Origin: Syntrophotaleaceae bacterium
Lineage (GTDB): Bacteria; Desulfobacterota; Desulfuromonadia; Desulfuromonadales; Syntrophotaleaceae
Direction: 5' to 3'
Length of the DNA: 64,000 bases
Assembly: GCA_041390365.1 (NCBI GenBank)
Contig: JAWKQB010000001.1
Location: forward strand, 434,001 to 498,000
The notes beneath the pieces are model-generated. The model searched no databases. It was given only the letters and a program-made list of their open reading frames with translations, and was not told the origin of the DNA. Shown one piece after another: positions 33,988 to 42,866 of the stretch. The number at the start of each line of letters is the position of its first letter. Within the stretch, counting starts at the first letter, position 1. Position numbers and translations under genes: made by a program.

Positions 33988-36900
33988 CTATTCGGCTTTC
34001 AGTTCTCTTTTTTCCTCGTTCCGCCTGCTGTATCCATTTATGACCTTTTTTATGGCGGAAATGGAAAAGGGCTTGGTGACGACCTCGGAAAAACCTGCGG
34101 CAAAGAATTTTTCCCGGTTTTCATCCATGGCGTGAGCGGTAATGGCAATAATGGGAATATCGCGGTTCAGGTTCGATTCCGAGTACTTGCGGATGCGCCT
34201 GGTCGCGGTAATGCCGTCCATTTCCGGCATGGATACATCCATCAATACCAGATCGAACGGTTCCTTTTCCAGCAAACCCAAGGCGTCGGCGCCGTTTTCC
34301 ACCGTCTTCGGGCAGCAGCCCAGATCCTGCAGGATGGTCAGGATCAGGTGACGATTGAGTGGATCGTCTTCAGCCAGAAGAACTTTCAAGCCTTCACAGG
34401 AGGGGCTTTCGGGAACCGAGAGAAGTTCGCCCTCCAGGGACGCCTTTTTCCTGTTGCTCGGCAGGTCGAAGTAAACCGTGAAATGGAAGGAGGCCCCCCC
34501 TTCGGGATTGTTCTCGCACCAGATCCGGCCGCCCATCATCGTGACAAGCTTTCGGCAGATGGCCAGACCCAGGCCGGTTCCACCAAACTTGCGGGTGATG
34601 GAATGGTCCCCTTGGACGAAGGGCTGAAAAATATGATTGATCGCTTCCGGTGTCAGTCCGCACCCGGTATCCTGAACGGAAAATTCGACCACCACCTTTT
34701 TCTCTTCCCTGTGCAGCAGGCGGGCTCTCAGAGTGATTTGGCCTTTTTCGGTAAACTTGATGGCATTCGATATGAGGTTGGAAAAAACCTGCTTCAGGCG
34801 CAGGGCATCTCCAACCAGAATCGTCGGGATGTCCTTTTGCAGGTCGATAATGCATTCCAGGTTCTTGGCTTCGAAGCGGGGACGTTGCAAACTCAGGATC
34901 TCTTCGATGATCGATCCGAGCGCGAACGCCTCGTTGTTCAGAGTCAGCTTGCCCGCCTCGATCTTGGAGAAATCCAGGATGTCATCCAGAATCGCCAAGA
35001 GATTCTCTGCAGAGACCCGCAGAATGCGCAGAATTTCCTCCTGCCGTGATGTGAGGTCGGTCGCCTCGAGCAGTTGAACTGTTGCGAAAATGCCGGTCAT
35101 CGGGGTGCGGATTTCATGGCTCATATTGGCCAGGAAGATGCTCTTGGCGGCGTTGGCACTGTCCGCCTGCTCCTTGGCCAGTTGCAGCATTTCGGTCCTT
35201 TCCGCAACCTTTCGTTCCAGCTCCTCGTAGGACCGGGCCAACTTCTGCTCCGCTTCCTTGATGCGGGAAATATCGGTAAAGGTCATAACAACGCCGTCAA
35301 TAACCCTGTTTTCGTTCCTGAAGGGCAGCAGTCGTTTCAACAGCCATTGACCTTCCTGGGTAAAAACTTCTTTTTCCATCGTCTTGCCCGTGGACAGCAC
35401 TTCCCGCACGTCCTTCAGCATCTGCTCCTGATTGGCGAGATGATAGGCGATATGGTCGATGGGGCGGCCGATATCCTGGGGCAGAAGTTTGAAGATTTTG
35501 ACGATCGCAGGATTGAATTTGCGGATCAGCAGATCCTTGTCGATGTAAACGGTGCCGATCTCGATGCTGGTCAACAGGTTTTCATGGTCCTGGTTGAGCT
35601 GTTTGAGCTCCTTGTTCTTGAGTTCGAATTCCGCATTGACCGTATAGAGTTCCTCGTTGACCGAGTGCAGCTCCTCATTCGTACTCTGCAACTCCTCATT
35701 GGAGGCCATCAGCTCTTCGTTGGTCGTCTGCAGTTCCTCATTGGATGTCTGAAGTTCCTCGATGGTGGTCTGCAGATTCTCCTTGGTGATCTGGAGCTCC
35801 ATTTCGAGTTCGACAATGCGCTGATTGAGATAATCCGGGATTTCCTTCTGCGGGATATCGCAGATTTCCTGTTCAATGTGCGCACTGGGTTTTTCCGGGA
35901 CGGCGGGGGAAACAGAAACGAAGTAATGCACCGACTTGGTTTTGTTGTCGTTGATGCATTCCACCCGCAGATCATGGGTCTTTTTGTCCTGCGCACCGAG
36001 CCGGATGGCATGACGCGCGGTCACCTTGGCGCAATTCTGGGCGGCCCTGTGCAGGGCCGTGCTCAAGGGTATTTTCAGGCTTTCATGGACCAGGTCGAGC
36101 AGATCGTTTTCGTAGCGTCCGTGGGGTTGTCTCAACAATTTTGTAACATCGCCGAAACAGTGCAGAATGCGACGATTTTCATCCACCAGAATTCCGGGAG
36201 GCATGTATTCTTCCAGCAGGATGTCGTAATCGTGCATCAGCTGACGATCCAGGCTTACGGTCATGCGGTGGGTCGAAATGCCCAGATTCGGCAGGGTCAT
36301 GAACTTTCTGCTGGGTTCCATATTCATTTCGAGGGCGATCTTGACATCGCGGATCTTGCGGAAGATCTTGCCGGGGCTGTCGACCGTTTCGAATTCTCCG
36401 GCGATTTTGCCCAGCCCCTCGCTGCTGCCCAGAAACAGCGTGGCGTTCAGTTTAAGGGCGAAATGGAACAGGGCGAGCACCTTTTCCTGGATTTCAGGCT
36501 GGAGATAGATCAGCAGGTTGCGGCAGCAGATCAGGTCCATCCGGGTAAAAGGAGGGTCGTTGATCAGATTGTGAGGTGCGAAAACGATCATCTTGCGGAT
36601 GTCCTGGATCACCTGGTACTTCCCGTCCGGGCGCTGGATGAAAAACCTCTCCAGACGCTCGGGCGAAACGTTTTTCAGGCATTGGTCTCCATAGACACCC
36701 AAAGAAGCAACATCCAGAGAACTGCGGTGGACATCCGTGGCGAAAATCGTGATGTTTCCGCGCCATTCATGTTCCTCCGCCAGTTCGGACAGCAAGATGG
36801 CCAGGGAGTAGGCTTCCTCACCGGTGGCGCAACCAGCGGTCCAGGCCCGGAACTCTTCGTCATGATGACGGTCTTCGAATGCCTTCTTGAGGGCCTGTTC

Positions 36901-37770
36901 GCGAAGCCGTTCGAAGTATTTGGGATCCCGGAAAAATTCGGTGACTCCGATCAGCAGGTCGCGGTACAGGGAGTCAAGTTCATTGATGTCGCTGGCAAGA
37001 TAGGCGGCATATTTGTTGGGATTGCCGATCTTCAGAAATTCCATGCGCCTCTGAATCCTGCGGCCGACCGTAGGCGGTTTGTATCGGGAGAAGTCGAGGT
37101 TGAACTGGCTGCGAAGGACGGCAAACACCTGCTGATATTCTCCGCTGTCATCATCGACGGGGAATTCCTGGAGGACCTTGAACCGATCATTATCCGGAGC
37201 GGCACAATACTCCTGGATCAGCCGGGGCATCATGGAAGGTTCAAGCATCATATGGCACTTTCCCGTGGCAAAAGCGCTGCGGGGCATGCCGTCGAACTGT
37301 GCAGAGTCGATCGACTGCACCAGGACCAGACCACCGGCATCATGAATATTGACCAGTCCGCGGGTGCCGTCGCTGCCTGTCCCCGACATGACCACGGCAA
37401 TGGCCTGCTTTCCAAACTCCTTGGCCAGCGAGCGGAAAAAAACGTCGATGGGCAGGTCCGGGTGCTGCTGTCCCTGTTCGAGGGACTCCAGATAAAGCTG
37501 ACCCACGGAGACGGTCATGCGGGACTTGGGGGGTATAAGGTATATGGAGTTTTTCTCAAGAGGAATGCCGTCCGTGACCCGGTGGATGGCCATTTTCGTG
37601 TGCCGGGCCAAAAGGTCGTCCATCAGGCTTTTGAAGTCGGGAGACAGATGCTGGATCACCACGAACGCCAGGCCGCTGTCCGAGGGCATATGGTCAAAAA
37701 ACTGTTCGAGAGCTGCCAGGCCGCCGGCAGAGGCACCGATGGCGACCACGAAAGAGGGTTTTTCAGACAT
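33988..37770 (-). CDS. CheB-CheR-PAS-histidine kinase-receiver fusion
   Basis: This is a giant soluble signalling protein of 1260 residues. In order it has: a CheB methylesterase domain (about 1-190; GASAGG, QHLSPDF, MSGTGSDGTRG give the Ser-His-Asp triad); a CheR methyltransferase domain (about 205-480; AGCATGEEAYSLAILL is the SAM motif); a coiled coil of repeated NEEL heptads (about 640-715); a PAS domain; a HisKA/HATPase kinase (MSHEIRTPMTG, His near 886; GGTGLGLAICRKLV); and a C-terminal receiver (phospho-Asp in LVLMDVSMPEMDG, near 1178). CheB lacks its usual N-terminal receiver. No separate cheA, cheW or cheY is nearby. Confidence 0.95.
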   Translation of the reverse strand: MSEKPSFVVAIGASAGGLAALEQFFDHMPSDSGLAFVVIQHLSPDFKSLMDDLLARHTKMAIHRVTDGIPLEKNSIYLIPPKSRMTVSVGQLYLESLEQGQQHPDLPIDVFFRSLAKEFGKQAIAVVMSGTGSDGTRGLVNIHDAGGLVLVQSIDSAQFDGMPRSAFATGKCHMMLEPSMMPRLIQEYCAAPDNDRFKVLQEFPVDDDSGEYQQVFAVLRSQFNLDFSRYKPPTVGRRIQRRMEFLKIGNPNKYAAYLASDINELDSLYRDLLIGVTEFFRDPKYFERLREQALKKAFEDRHHDEEFRAWTAGCATGEEAYSLAILLSELAEEHEWRGNITIFATDVHRSSLDVASLGVYGDQCLKNVSPERLERFFIQRPDGKYQVIQDIRKMIVFAPHNLINDPPFTRMDLICCRNLLIYLQPEIQEKVLALFHFALKLNATLFLGSSEGLGKIAGEFETVDSPGKIFRKIRDVKIALEMNMEPSRKFMTLPNLGISTHRMTVSLDRQLMHDYDILLEEYMPPGILVDENRRILHCFGDVTKLLRQPHGRYENDLLDLVHESLKIPLSTALHRAAQNCAKVTARHAIRLGAQDKKTHDLRVECINDNKTKSVHYFVSVSPAVPEKPSAHIEQEICDIPQKEIPDYLNQRIVELEMELQITKENLQTTIEELQTSNEELQTTNEELMASNEELQSTNEELHSVNEELYTVNAEFELKNKELKQLNQDHENLLTSIEIGTVYIDKDLLIRKFNPAIVKIFKLLPQDIGRPIDHIAYHLANQEQMLKDVREVLSTGKTMEKEVFTQEGQWLLKRLLPFRNENRVIDGVVMTFTDISRIKEAEQKLARSYEELERKVAERTEMLQLAKEQADSANAAKSIFLANMSHEIRTPMTGIFATVQLLEATDLTSRQEEILRILRVSAENLLAILDDILDFSKIEAGKLTLNNEAFALGSIIEEILSLQRPRFEAKNLECIIDLQKDIPTILVGDALRLKQVFSNLISNAIKFTEKGQITLRARLLHREEKKVVVEFSVQDTGCGLTPEAINHIFQPFVQGDHSITRKFGGTGLGLAICRKLVTMMGGRIWCENNPEGGASFHFTVYFDLPSNRKKASLEGELLSVPESPSCEGLKVLLAEDDPLNRHLILTILQDLGCCPKTVENGADALGLLEKEPFDLVLMDVSMPEMDGITATRRIRKYSESNLNRDIPIIAITAHAMDENREKFFAAGFSEVVTKPFSISAIKKVINGYSRRNEEKRELKAE

Positions 37771-37982
37771 CTACGACCTCACCAACCCGTAGGTTTCCGT
37801 TTTTGATAAAAGGTTGCGAATCCTATTGATTAAACAGACCGAAGCGAAATATGCAAGGAAAAATCAGCATTTTAACGGTATTTTAATCAATCGGGAATTT
37901 AAAGGCCACGGGGGAGGGAGAAGGAAATCTGAAGCGCCTCGCAAATGGCAGTTCGTGCGGTCAATATTAAAGCGGCTTGGAC

Positions 37983-38014
37983 GCGGAATGGTAAAAAGGC
38001 TTTTACCATTCCGC
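37983..38014. terminator. Strong hairpin after the lipoprotein gene
   Basis: Perfect 14-bp arms GCGGAATGGTAAAA and TTTTACCATTCCGC with a 4-base loop, 15 bases after the stop of the minus-strand lipoprotein gene. No T tract follows, so it may be a terminator of the hairpin-only kind or a 3' stabilising stem. Confidence 0.6.
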
Positions 38015-38028
38015 AAAGCCGTGTCGAT

Positions 38029-38445
38029 TTATTCCTGCTCGCTGATCTCTTCAGACATCTTGGCCATGGCTTCCTGCACCTTGGCGTCCATCATAAACCG
38101 CATGGAGTTCATCATTGCTGACGAAAACCTGGAGGATGCCTGTTCGACACGCTGCACCTCATCCTCAAGACCTTTCGGAACGACACCATTTTCAAAATCA
38201 GGATACTTCTTCTGAAATTCCTGAAGCTGAGGAATCAATTCTTTCATGCCCGCGGTGTATGTTTCAATGACTTTCACCATATCGTCTGCGCTTTGGGCTT
38301 TTTCCATGCCGTCGACAAATTTTTCCATGACATCGGCCTGTTTCTTCATCAGCGATTCCAGATCACCGGTCCCATCTGAACTGCAGGCAGTCATAAAAAG
38401 GGCGGTGAAAAGGATTGACAACAGAACAATCACATGTTTCTTCAT
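38029..38445 (-). CDS. Small outer-membrane-type lipoprotein, 138 residues
   Basis: I do not recognise a named family. The N terminus is a lipoprotein signal (MKKHVIVLLSILFTALFMTAC, lipobox Cys at 21), and Ser-Ser after the Cys does not call for inner-membrane retention. The mature part is one long amphipathic, Met-, Lys- and Glu-rich helical region (QADVMEKFVDGMEKAQ, MMNSMRFMMDAKVQEAMAKMSEE). I chose ATG 38445 because AAGGAGGGA precedes it; the frame is open upstream without support. It is divergent from the acetyltransferase-kinase fusion gene. Confidence 0.8.
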   Translation of the reverse strand: MKKHVIVLLSILFTALFMTACSSDGTGDLESLMKKQADVMEKFVDGMEKAQSADDMVKVIETYTAGMKELIPQLQEFQKKYPDFENGVVPKGLEDEVQRVEQASSRFSSAMMNSMRFMMDAKVQEAMAKMSEEISEQE

Positions 38446-38691
38446 GAAATATCCCTCCTTGATTTTTTGAACAGAAAAAGACAAAAGCCGGATTGGGAAA
38501 AGCAACGGGCGAAAAGCCGAATGAATGCAATGAAATTACAAACATCTGGGGAAAAGGTCAACGAATTTTAAAAAAGACATTCAGAACCGCAGAGGAGAAT
38601 TGCCTGCGGCTTTTACCGAGGTGCATTGAAAAGGCAACCGGGTTACAATGGGTCAAAGCAGGGCTGGCAGCGCGGAGAAAGGTTCCCTTAC

Positions 38692-40665
38692 ATGACCATG
38701 CAGAAGAAAAAGTTTCCCTATATCCGCCCCATGACCGGGGAAGACGAAGAAAAGATCAAGCGGATCCCCTTTCTGAACATCGATACGGTGCTGATACCTT
38801 CGCCCTTTGTGCGCGACCAGGACCTCGACCTCGATCCAGACTATTGTTACGTCTGGGACGAGGAGGGGGAACTGCTCGGCTTTCTGCAGGTCTACTCCAA
38901 TAAAAACCACACCAGATTTCATTTATACAAAGTCGTGAGCAGCCCTTTTCAGCGGGGCAAGGGGGTCGGGTCGGCGTTCATCGAGAAACTGGTGAACGAG
39001 GTTGACGAGACGGCCGAAATCTATCTTTATGTCTGGGATAAACTGATCAGCAGCATTGAGTTTTTTGCCAGCGCCGGTTTCGAGTATGCCGGTTCCAGCG
39101 TATACCGAAAGATGAATTTTCATTTGATGTCGTCCAATGCCGGTTCCATTCGCCAAAAAATTGCCTCTTGGCGTGAAAGGGAATATTCGGTTCCCGAGGA
39201 ATTGAGCAAGGTCCGGCACGATGCTAAAAAGTCTCTTAAAGTGCTGCTGGACATGACCTCGATCATGTCGGTCGACAATTTTCATAAATTGCTCGATGAC
39301 ATCAGTCGGGAATCAACAGCCATGCTGAATACCTTGCAGGCTTTCGAGGACCGGATTGTCGAAAGACACCAGGTGGATATCAAGGAATTGATTACCCATC
39401 GGGTGATTCCCTTTATCGAAGCCTCCGAAATTCCCTGCCAGATGAGGTTGATCATCGGTTCCAAAATCCCGCTCGTCAGCGGAAACTATCTGAATTTCAG
39501 CCGGGCCCTCATCAACCTCGTGTCCAATTCCCTGGATGCCATCAGCGAAACGGGACGAAAGGGCATCATCGAAATTGCTTTGAGGGAGGATGAAGATGCA
39601 GTCATCCTGACGGTCAGGGACAATGGCATAGGGATAGACAGGGAGCGGCTTGAAAAAGGGCCGGACGGCCTGCCCGCCTTTGTCGGCAACACGACGAAGA
39701 AGGGCAAATCCGGCGAAGGGATCGGCACCCGGCAGATATTCTCGACCTTCGGCGTGAAAAACATCGAGGTGGAGAGTGTCCCGGGCAAAGCGACCCGATG
39801 GATCATCCGGGTGCCGAAGAGCACGGGGCAGGAGGTTCATCTTCTGTCCGATCTCGAGTCCCGTTTCCAGCATTTGATGAAAACCACCGAAAAGATCGGC
39901 ATTTCCAGGAGGAGCCAGAAAACCCAGGTGGCGATATTTATCTGGCAGCTCCGCCAGCTGGAGATATTCAGCTACGATCTCATCAATCAGTTCAGCCGTT
40001 ACAACAATGTTCGCGATGTTTACCGTAATATCCTGCTGTATCGGGAAGGCCGGAAGGATTTCGATTTCCTGAAGCAGGAATTGAAAAAGTGCAGGATTGA
40101 CAATGGGATATTTCGGGACTGGTTGCTCGATGCGGTGAGACGGATCAGAGAGAATGAATCCTACATTCTGGATAACGTCAAGGTCCAGGATTATAAAGGC
40201 GTTCTGTTCAAGAGCTATGGCCAGGCGATCGAGCGGCATATCATCTTTACCATGGACCCGGAAAACGGCCGTTTCTATGCCACGGACCGCAAACTTGCCG
40301 AGCACATGGATTACGTGCCCTATCTGGGCAAGGATCGGGACGAACTGCTGCGGGGAGAATTCATCGGCGATGTCAAAAACCTGGAAAGCCCCATCACCTT
40401 GGGCGTCTGGTCGGTGACCAGCCGGGAGGACCTGCAGGAGAAACTGCGGCTGATCCGTCAGGGTGCACGGCAGTTGCTGGAGATGGATCTGAAAGCGGAA
40501 AAGAAAGTCTCTTTCTACCACACCACCTACAACACCTCGGCCTACGAGATCGACACCTTCAAGACCACCACCCTCGGGAAGATGGCGGACATGAGCGACG
40601 AAGACCTCGACAAGCTGATTGTCAAGGCGGAGGACGAGTTCAGCGCGCTGGCGTTTGTCGATTGA
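38692..40665 (+). CDS. GNAT acetyltransferase-histidine kinase fusion with unknown C-terminal domain
   Basis: The protein has 657 residues without membrane spans. Residues about 5-145 are a GNAT fold with acetyl-CoA motif A FQRGKGVGSAFIEKL (near 86-98). Then comes a kinase module: H-box-like VRHDAKKSLKVLLDM (His176), N-box INLVSNSLDAI (Asn279), G1 VRDNGIGIDRERL (near 310) and G2 KSGEGIGTRQIF (near 338). Residues about 375-657 match nothing I know. The His-Asp start of the H-box is like kinases of the HD-x-x-N/K class. No response regulator is adjacent. I chose ATG 38692 behind GGAGAAAGG; ATG 38698 is also possible. The fusion is clear, but its substrate and partner are unknown. Confidence 0.82.
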   Translation: MTMQKKKFPYIRPMTGEDEEKIKRIPFLNIDTVLIPSPFVRDQDLDLDPDYCYVWDEEGELLGFLQVYSNKNHTRFHLYKVVSSPFQRGKGVGSAFIEKLVNEVDETAEIYLYVWDKLISSIEFFASAGFEYAGSSVYRKMNFHLMSSNAGSIRQKIASWREREYSVPEELSKVRHDAKKSLKVLLDMTSIMSVDNFHKLLDDISRESTAMLNTLQAFEDRIVERHQVDIKELITHRVIPFIEASEIPCQMRLIIGSKIPLVSGNYLNFSRALINLVSNSLDAISETGRKGIIEIALREDEDAVILTVRDNGIGIDRERLEKGPDGLPAFVGNTTKKGKSGEGIGTRQIFSTFGVKNIEVESVPGKATRWIIRVPKSTGQEVHLLSDLESRFQHLMKTTEKIGISRRSQKTQVAIFIWQLRQLEIFSYDLINQFSRYNNVRDVYRNILLYREGRKDFDFLKQELKKCRIDNGIFRDWLLDAVRRIRENESYILDNVKVQDYKGVLFKSYGQAIERHIIFTMDPENGRFYATDRKLAEHMDYVPYLGKDRDELLRGEFIGDVKNLESPITLGVWSVTSREDLQEKLRLIRQGARQLLEMDLKAEKKVSFYHTTYNTSAYEIDTFKTTTLGKMADMSDEDLDKLIVKAEDEFSALAFVD

Positions 40666-40676
40666 ATATTTTATTC

Positions 40677-40724
40677 GCGGTCGGAATCAAAGCTTTTTTT
40701 GACCCCCATACCGATACCGACACG
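40677..40724. repeat. GATACCGAT word repeat, copy 1
   Basis: Short arm GCGGTCGGAATC and opposing words CCGATACCGACACG flank CAAAGCTTTTTTTG. It lies between two convergent gene ends. Related words occur at 42061-42088, 48312-48362 and 48811-48862. Confidence 0.5.
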
Positions 40725-40757
40725 AATCTTCGGAGCGTGCCACAACCGACTTTCCCA

Positions 40758-41975
40758 CTATTCATGCCTTAATGCTTCAATCGGGTTGAGGTTGGCAGCC
40801 TTGCTGGCCGGGTAGAAGCCGAAGAAAACGCCCACCGCCAGGGTAAAACAGACGCTGATCAGGATCATCCATGGATTGATCACCGCACTGATCCCCAGGG
40901 CCTGGCCGAGGCCGAAGGCGATGCCGAGGCCCGCCATAATGCCGATGACGCCGCCGCACAGGCAGAGGATGACGGCCTCGATAAGAAACTGGTTGAGGAT
41001 GTCGCCGCCCCGGGCGCCGACCGCCAGGCGGATGCCGATTTCCCGGGTCCGTTCCGTCACCGAAACCAGCATGATGTTCATGATTCCGATGCCGCCCACC
41101 AGCAGGGAGACACCGGCAATGGCGCTGAGCAGCAGGGTCATGGTGCCGGTTACCTGGGAAGCGACACTCGTGATTTCCGACTGGTCCCGCAGACTGAAAT
41201 CATTCTCCTGCCTCTCCCGCAAACGGTGCTCCCGGCGCAGCACCGCAGCGATTTCCCGCTTCGCCTCCTCGATCCTGTCCGGGGTGGCGGCACTGGCGAG
41301 CAGGCTGCGCACCGTCCTGCCGTCGGAAAGACGATACAGGGCGGTGGTCATTGGAATCTGGATGACATCGTCCTGGTCGTCCCCCATGCCGTTCTGACCC
41401 TTTTCGCCGAGGACCCCGATGATCCTGAAGGGAGTTTTGCGGATGCGTATCCGCTGCCCTACCGGATCTCCCCCGCCGAACAGTTCGTTCACCACTGTCT
41501 GTCCCAACACCGCGACCTTGGCCTTGGTTTTGACTTCCCGCTCTGTAAAATACGCTCCCCGCACCACCGTGTAATTGCGTATGGCGGGAAAGGTTTCGCT
41601 GACCCCCTGCACGGTGGTGTTCCAGTTGTTGTTCCCCGCCACCACCTGCTCGGACAGTCGGACCATGGCCGAAACGTTGCTTACCGCCGGCGCACCTTCC
41701 CTTATGGCTGCAACATCCTGCAGAGACAGGGTGGCGGAGGTTCCCGCACCGCCGCGTACACCATTGGCGTCCAGGCTTTCCGGAACCACGATGATGAGAT
41801 TGGTGCCCATGGCGGCGATACCCGCAGAAATGTCGGCCTGCGATCCCTCCCCCAAGGCCACCAGGGCAATGACGGAACCGACCCCGATGATAATGCCGAG
41901 CATCGTCAGCAGGCTGCGCAGACGGTTGCGGGTGATGCTGCGCCAGGCCACAATGATGAGTTTCTGCCATTTCAT
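40758..41975 (-). CDS. macB: MacB-type ABC transporter permease
   Basis: This is the membrane subunit of a tripartite efflux or export pump that works by mechanotransmission. The 405 residues follow the MacB/FtsX plan: span 1 (SLLTMLGIIIGVGSVIALVALGEG), a large periplasmic domain, then three C-terminal spans starting at IAGVSLLVGGIGIMNIMLVSVTERTREIGIRLAVGAR. Here the ATPase is a separate gene, unlike E. coli MacB. A word-repeat hairpin fills the 165-base gap to the ATPase gene upstream. The full set TolC-MacA-ATPase-permease is present. Confidence 0.92.
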   Translation of the reverse strand: MKWQKLIIVAWRSITRNRLRSLLTMLGIIIGVGSVIALVALGEGSQADISAGIAAMGTNLIIVVPESLDANGVRGGAGTSATLSLQDVAAIREGAPAVSNVSAMVRLSEQVVAGNNNWNTTVQGVSETFPAIRNYTVVRGAYFTEREVKTKAKVAVLGQTVVNELFGGGDPVGQRIRIRKTPFRIIGVLGEKGQNGMGDDQDDVIQIPMTTALYRLSDGRTVRSLLASAATPDRIEEAKREIAAVLRREHRLRERQENDFSLRDQSEITSVASQVTGTMTLLLSAIAGVSLLVGGIGIMNIMLVSVTERTREIGIRLAVGARGGDILNQFLIEAVILCLCGGVIGIMAGLGIAFGLGQALGISAVINPWMILISVCFTLAVGVFFGFYPASKAANLNPIEALRHE

Positions 41976-42011
41976 GTGTCGATCTCCTGAAACCTAATCT
42001 TCAAAACCTTG

Positions 42012-42141
42012 TTATCCGCAGATTTCGCAGATTTTCACAGATTAGAGGCGGAACGGCAAAATCCGATTTCGATCCCGATTTCGATTTGGAAAAAAGCCAA
42101 GCCTTTGGAGTCCTCTGCGTTAATCTGCGAAATCTGTGGAT
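42012..42141. repeat. Composite word-repeat hairpin inside the efflux operon
   Basis: Outer arms are built of CGCAGATTT words (42012-42045) and their complement (42114-42141, TTAATCTGCGAAATCTGTGGA). Inside the loop lies a second word family, CCGATTTCGATCCCGATTTCGATTT (42063-42087). The right arm runs into the ATPase stop codon. Confidence 0.75.
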
Positions 42142-42866
42142 CAAAAAGTTTTTCCCGTTTGAGCCCGCCGCCGGTTCGCCACCGGAAAATCCCGTCGAAT
42201 CCGGCCGTCCTGCATTTCAATAACCCGGGAGGCATGTTCGGCAACGTCCGCCTCATGGGTGACCAGCACGATGGTGATGCCGTTGTCGTTGAGTTCCTGG
42301 AACAGGGCCAGCACATCGAGGGTGGTGCGGCTGTCGAGATTGCCCGTCGGTTCATCGGCCAGAATGATGGCCGGATCGTTGACCAGGGCACGGGCAATAG
42401 CCACCCGCTGCTGCTGTCCGCCGGACAACTGGTTCGGTTCATGGTGCATGCGACCGTTCAGTCCGACCCGCTCCAGGGCTTCGGCCGCCCGTTTATTAAG
42501 TTGAGCTGAAGGCAGGCCGCCGCGATGGTAGAGCAGGGGCAGCATGACGTTTTCCAGGGCTGTGATACGGGGCAGCAGATTGAAACCCTGGAAGACGAAG
42601 CCGATGCGCCGATTGCGGATGTCGGCAAGTTGCCGCCGGTTCAGGTCGTTGACCTGCCGGCCTTCAAGGAGATAATTGCCCCGGTCGGGCCGATCCAGGC
42701 AGCCGATCACATTCATCAGGGTCGATTTGCCCGATCCTGAAGCGCCAATCACCGCCAGGAAATCTCCGGTTTCAACCTCCAGGTTCACCTCGTCCAGAGC
42801 CTGCACACCGGTATCTCCCAGATGGAAGGTTTTGCAAATATGTTCCAGTTGAATCATTTTCATCAT
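42141..42866 (-). CDS. MacB-type ABC transporter ATPase
   Basis: This is the ATPase of the MacAB-TolC-like exporter, of the LolD/MacB class. The 241 residues have Walker A GASGSGKST, VFQGFNLLPRITALENVMLPL, signature QLSGGQQQRVAIARAL, Walker B AIILADEPTGNLD and the H-loop LVTHEADVAEHA. Its ATG overlaps the MacA stop (ATGA). The stop is shared with the edge of the repeat hairpin downstream. Identity as an exporter ATPase is firm; the substrate is unknown. Confidence 0.93.
   Translation of the reverse strand: MMKMIQLEHICKTFHLGDTGVQALDEVNLEVETGDFLAVIGASGSGKSTLMNVIGCLDRPDRGNYLLEGRQVNDLNRRQLADIRNRRIGFVFQGFNLLPRITALENVMLPLLYHRGGLPSAQLNKRAAEALERVGLNGRMHHEPNQLSGGQQQRVAIARALVNDPAIILADEPTGNLDSRTTLDVLALFQELNDNGITIVLVTHEADVAEHASRVIEMQDGRIRRDFPVANRRRAQTGKTF

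Noticed and set aside
35074..37806. Open frame of about 910 codons antisense to the CheB-CheR fusion
   Set aside because: It mirrors the third-position GC bias of the real gene, has no ribosome site and no recognisable domain. The minus-strand protein has complete catalytic motifs.
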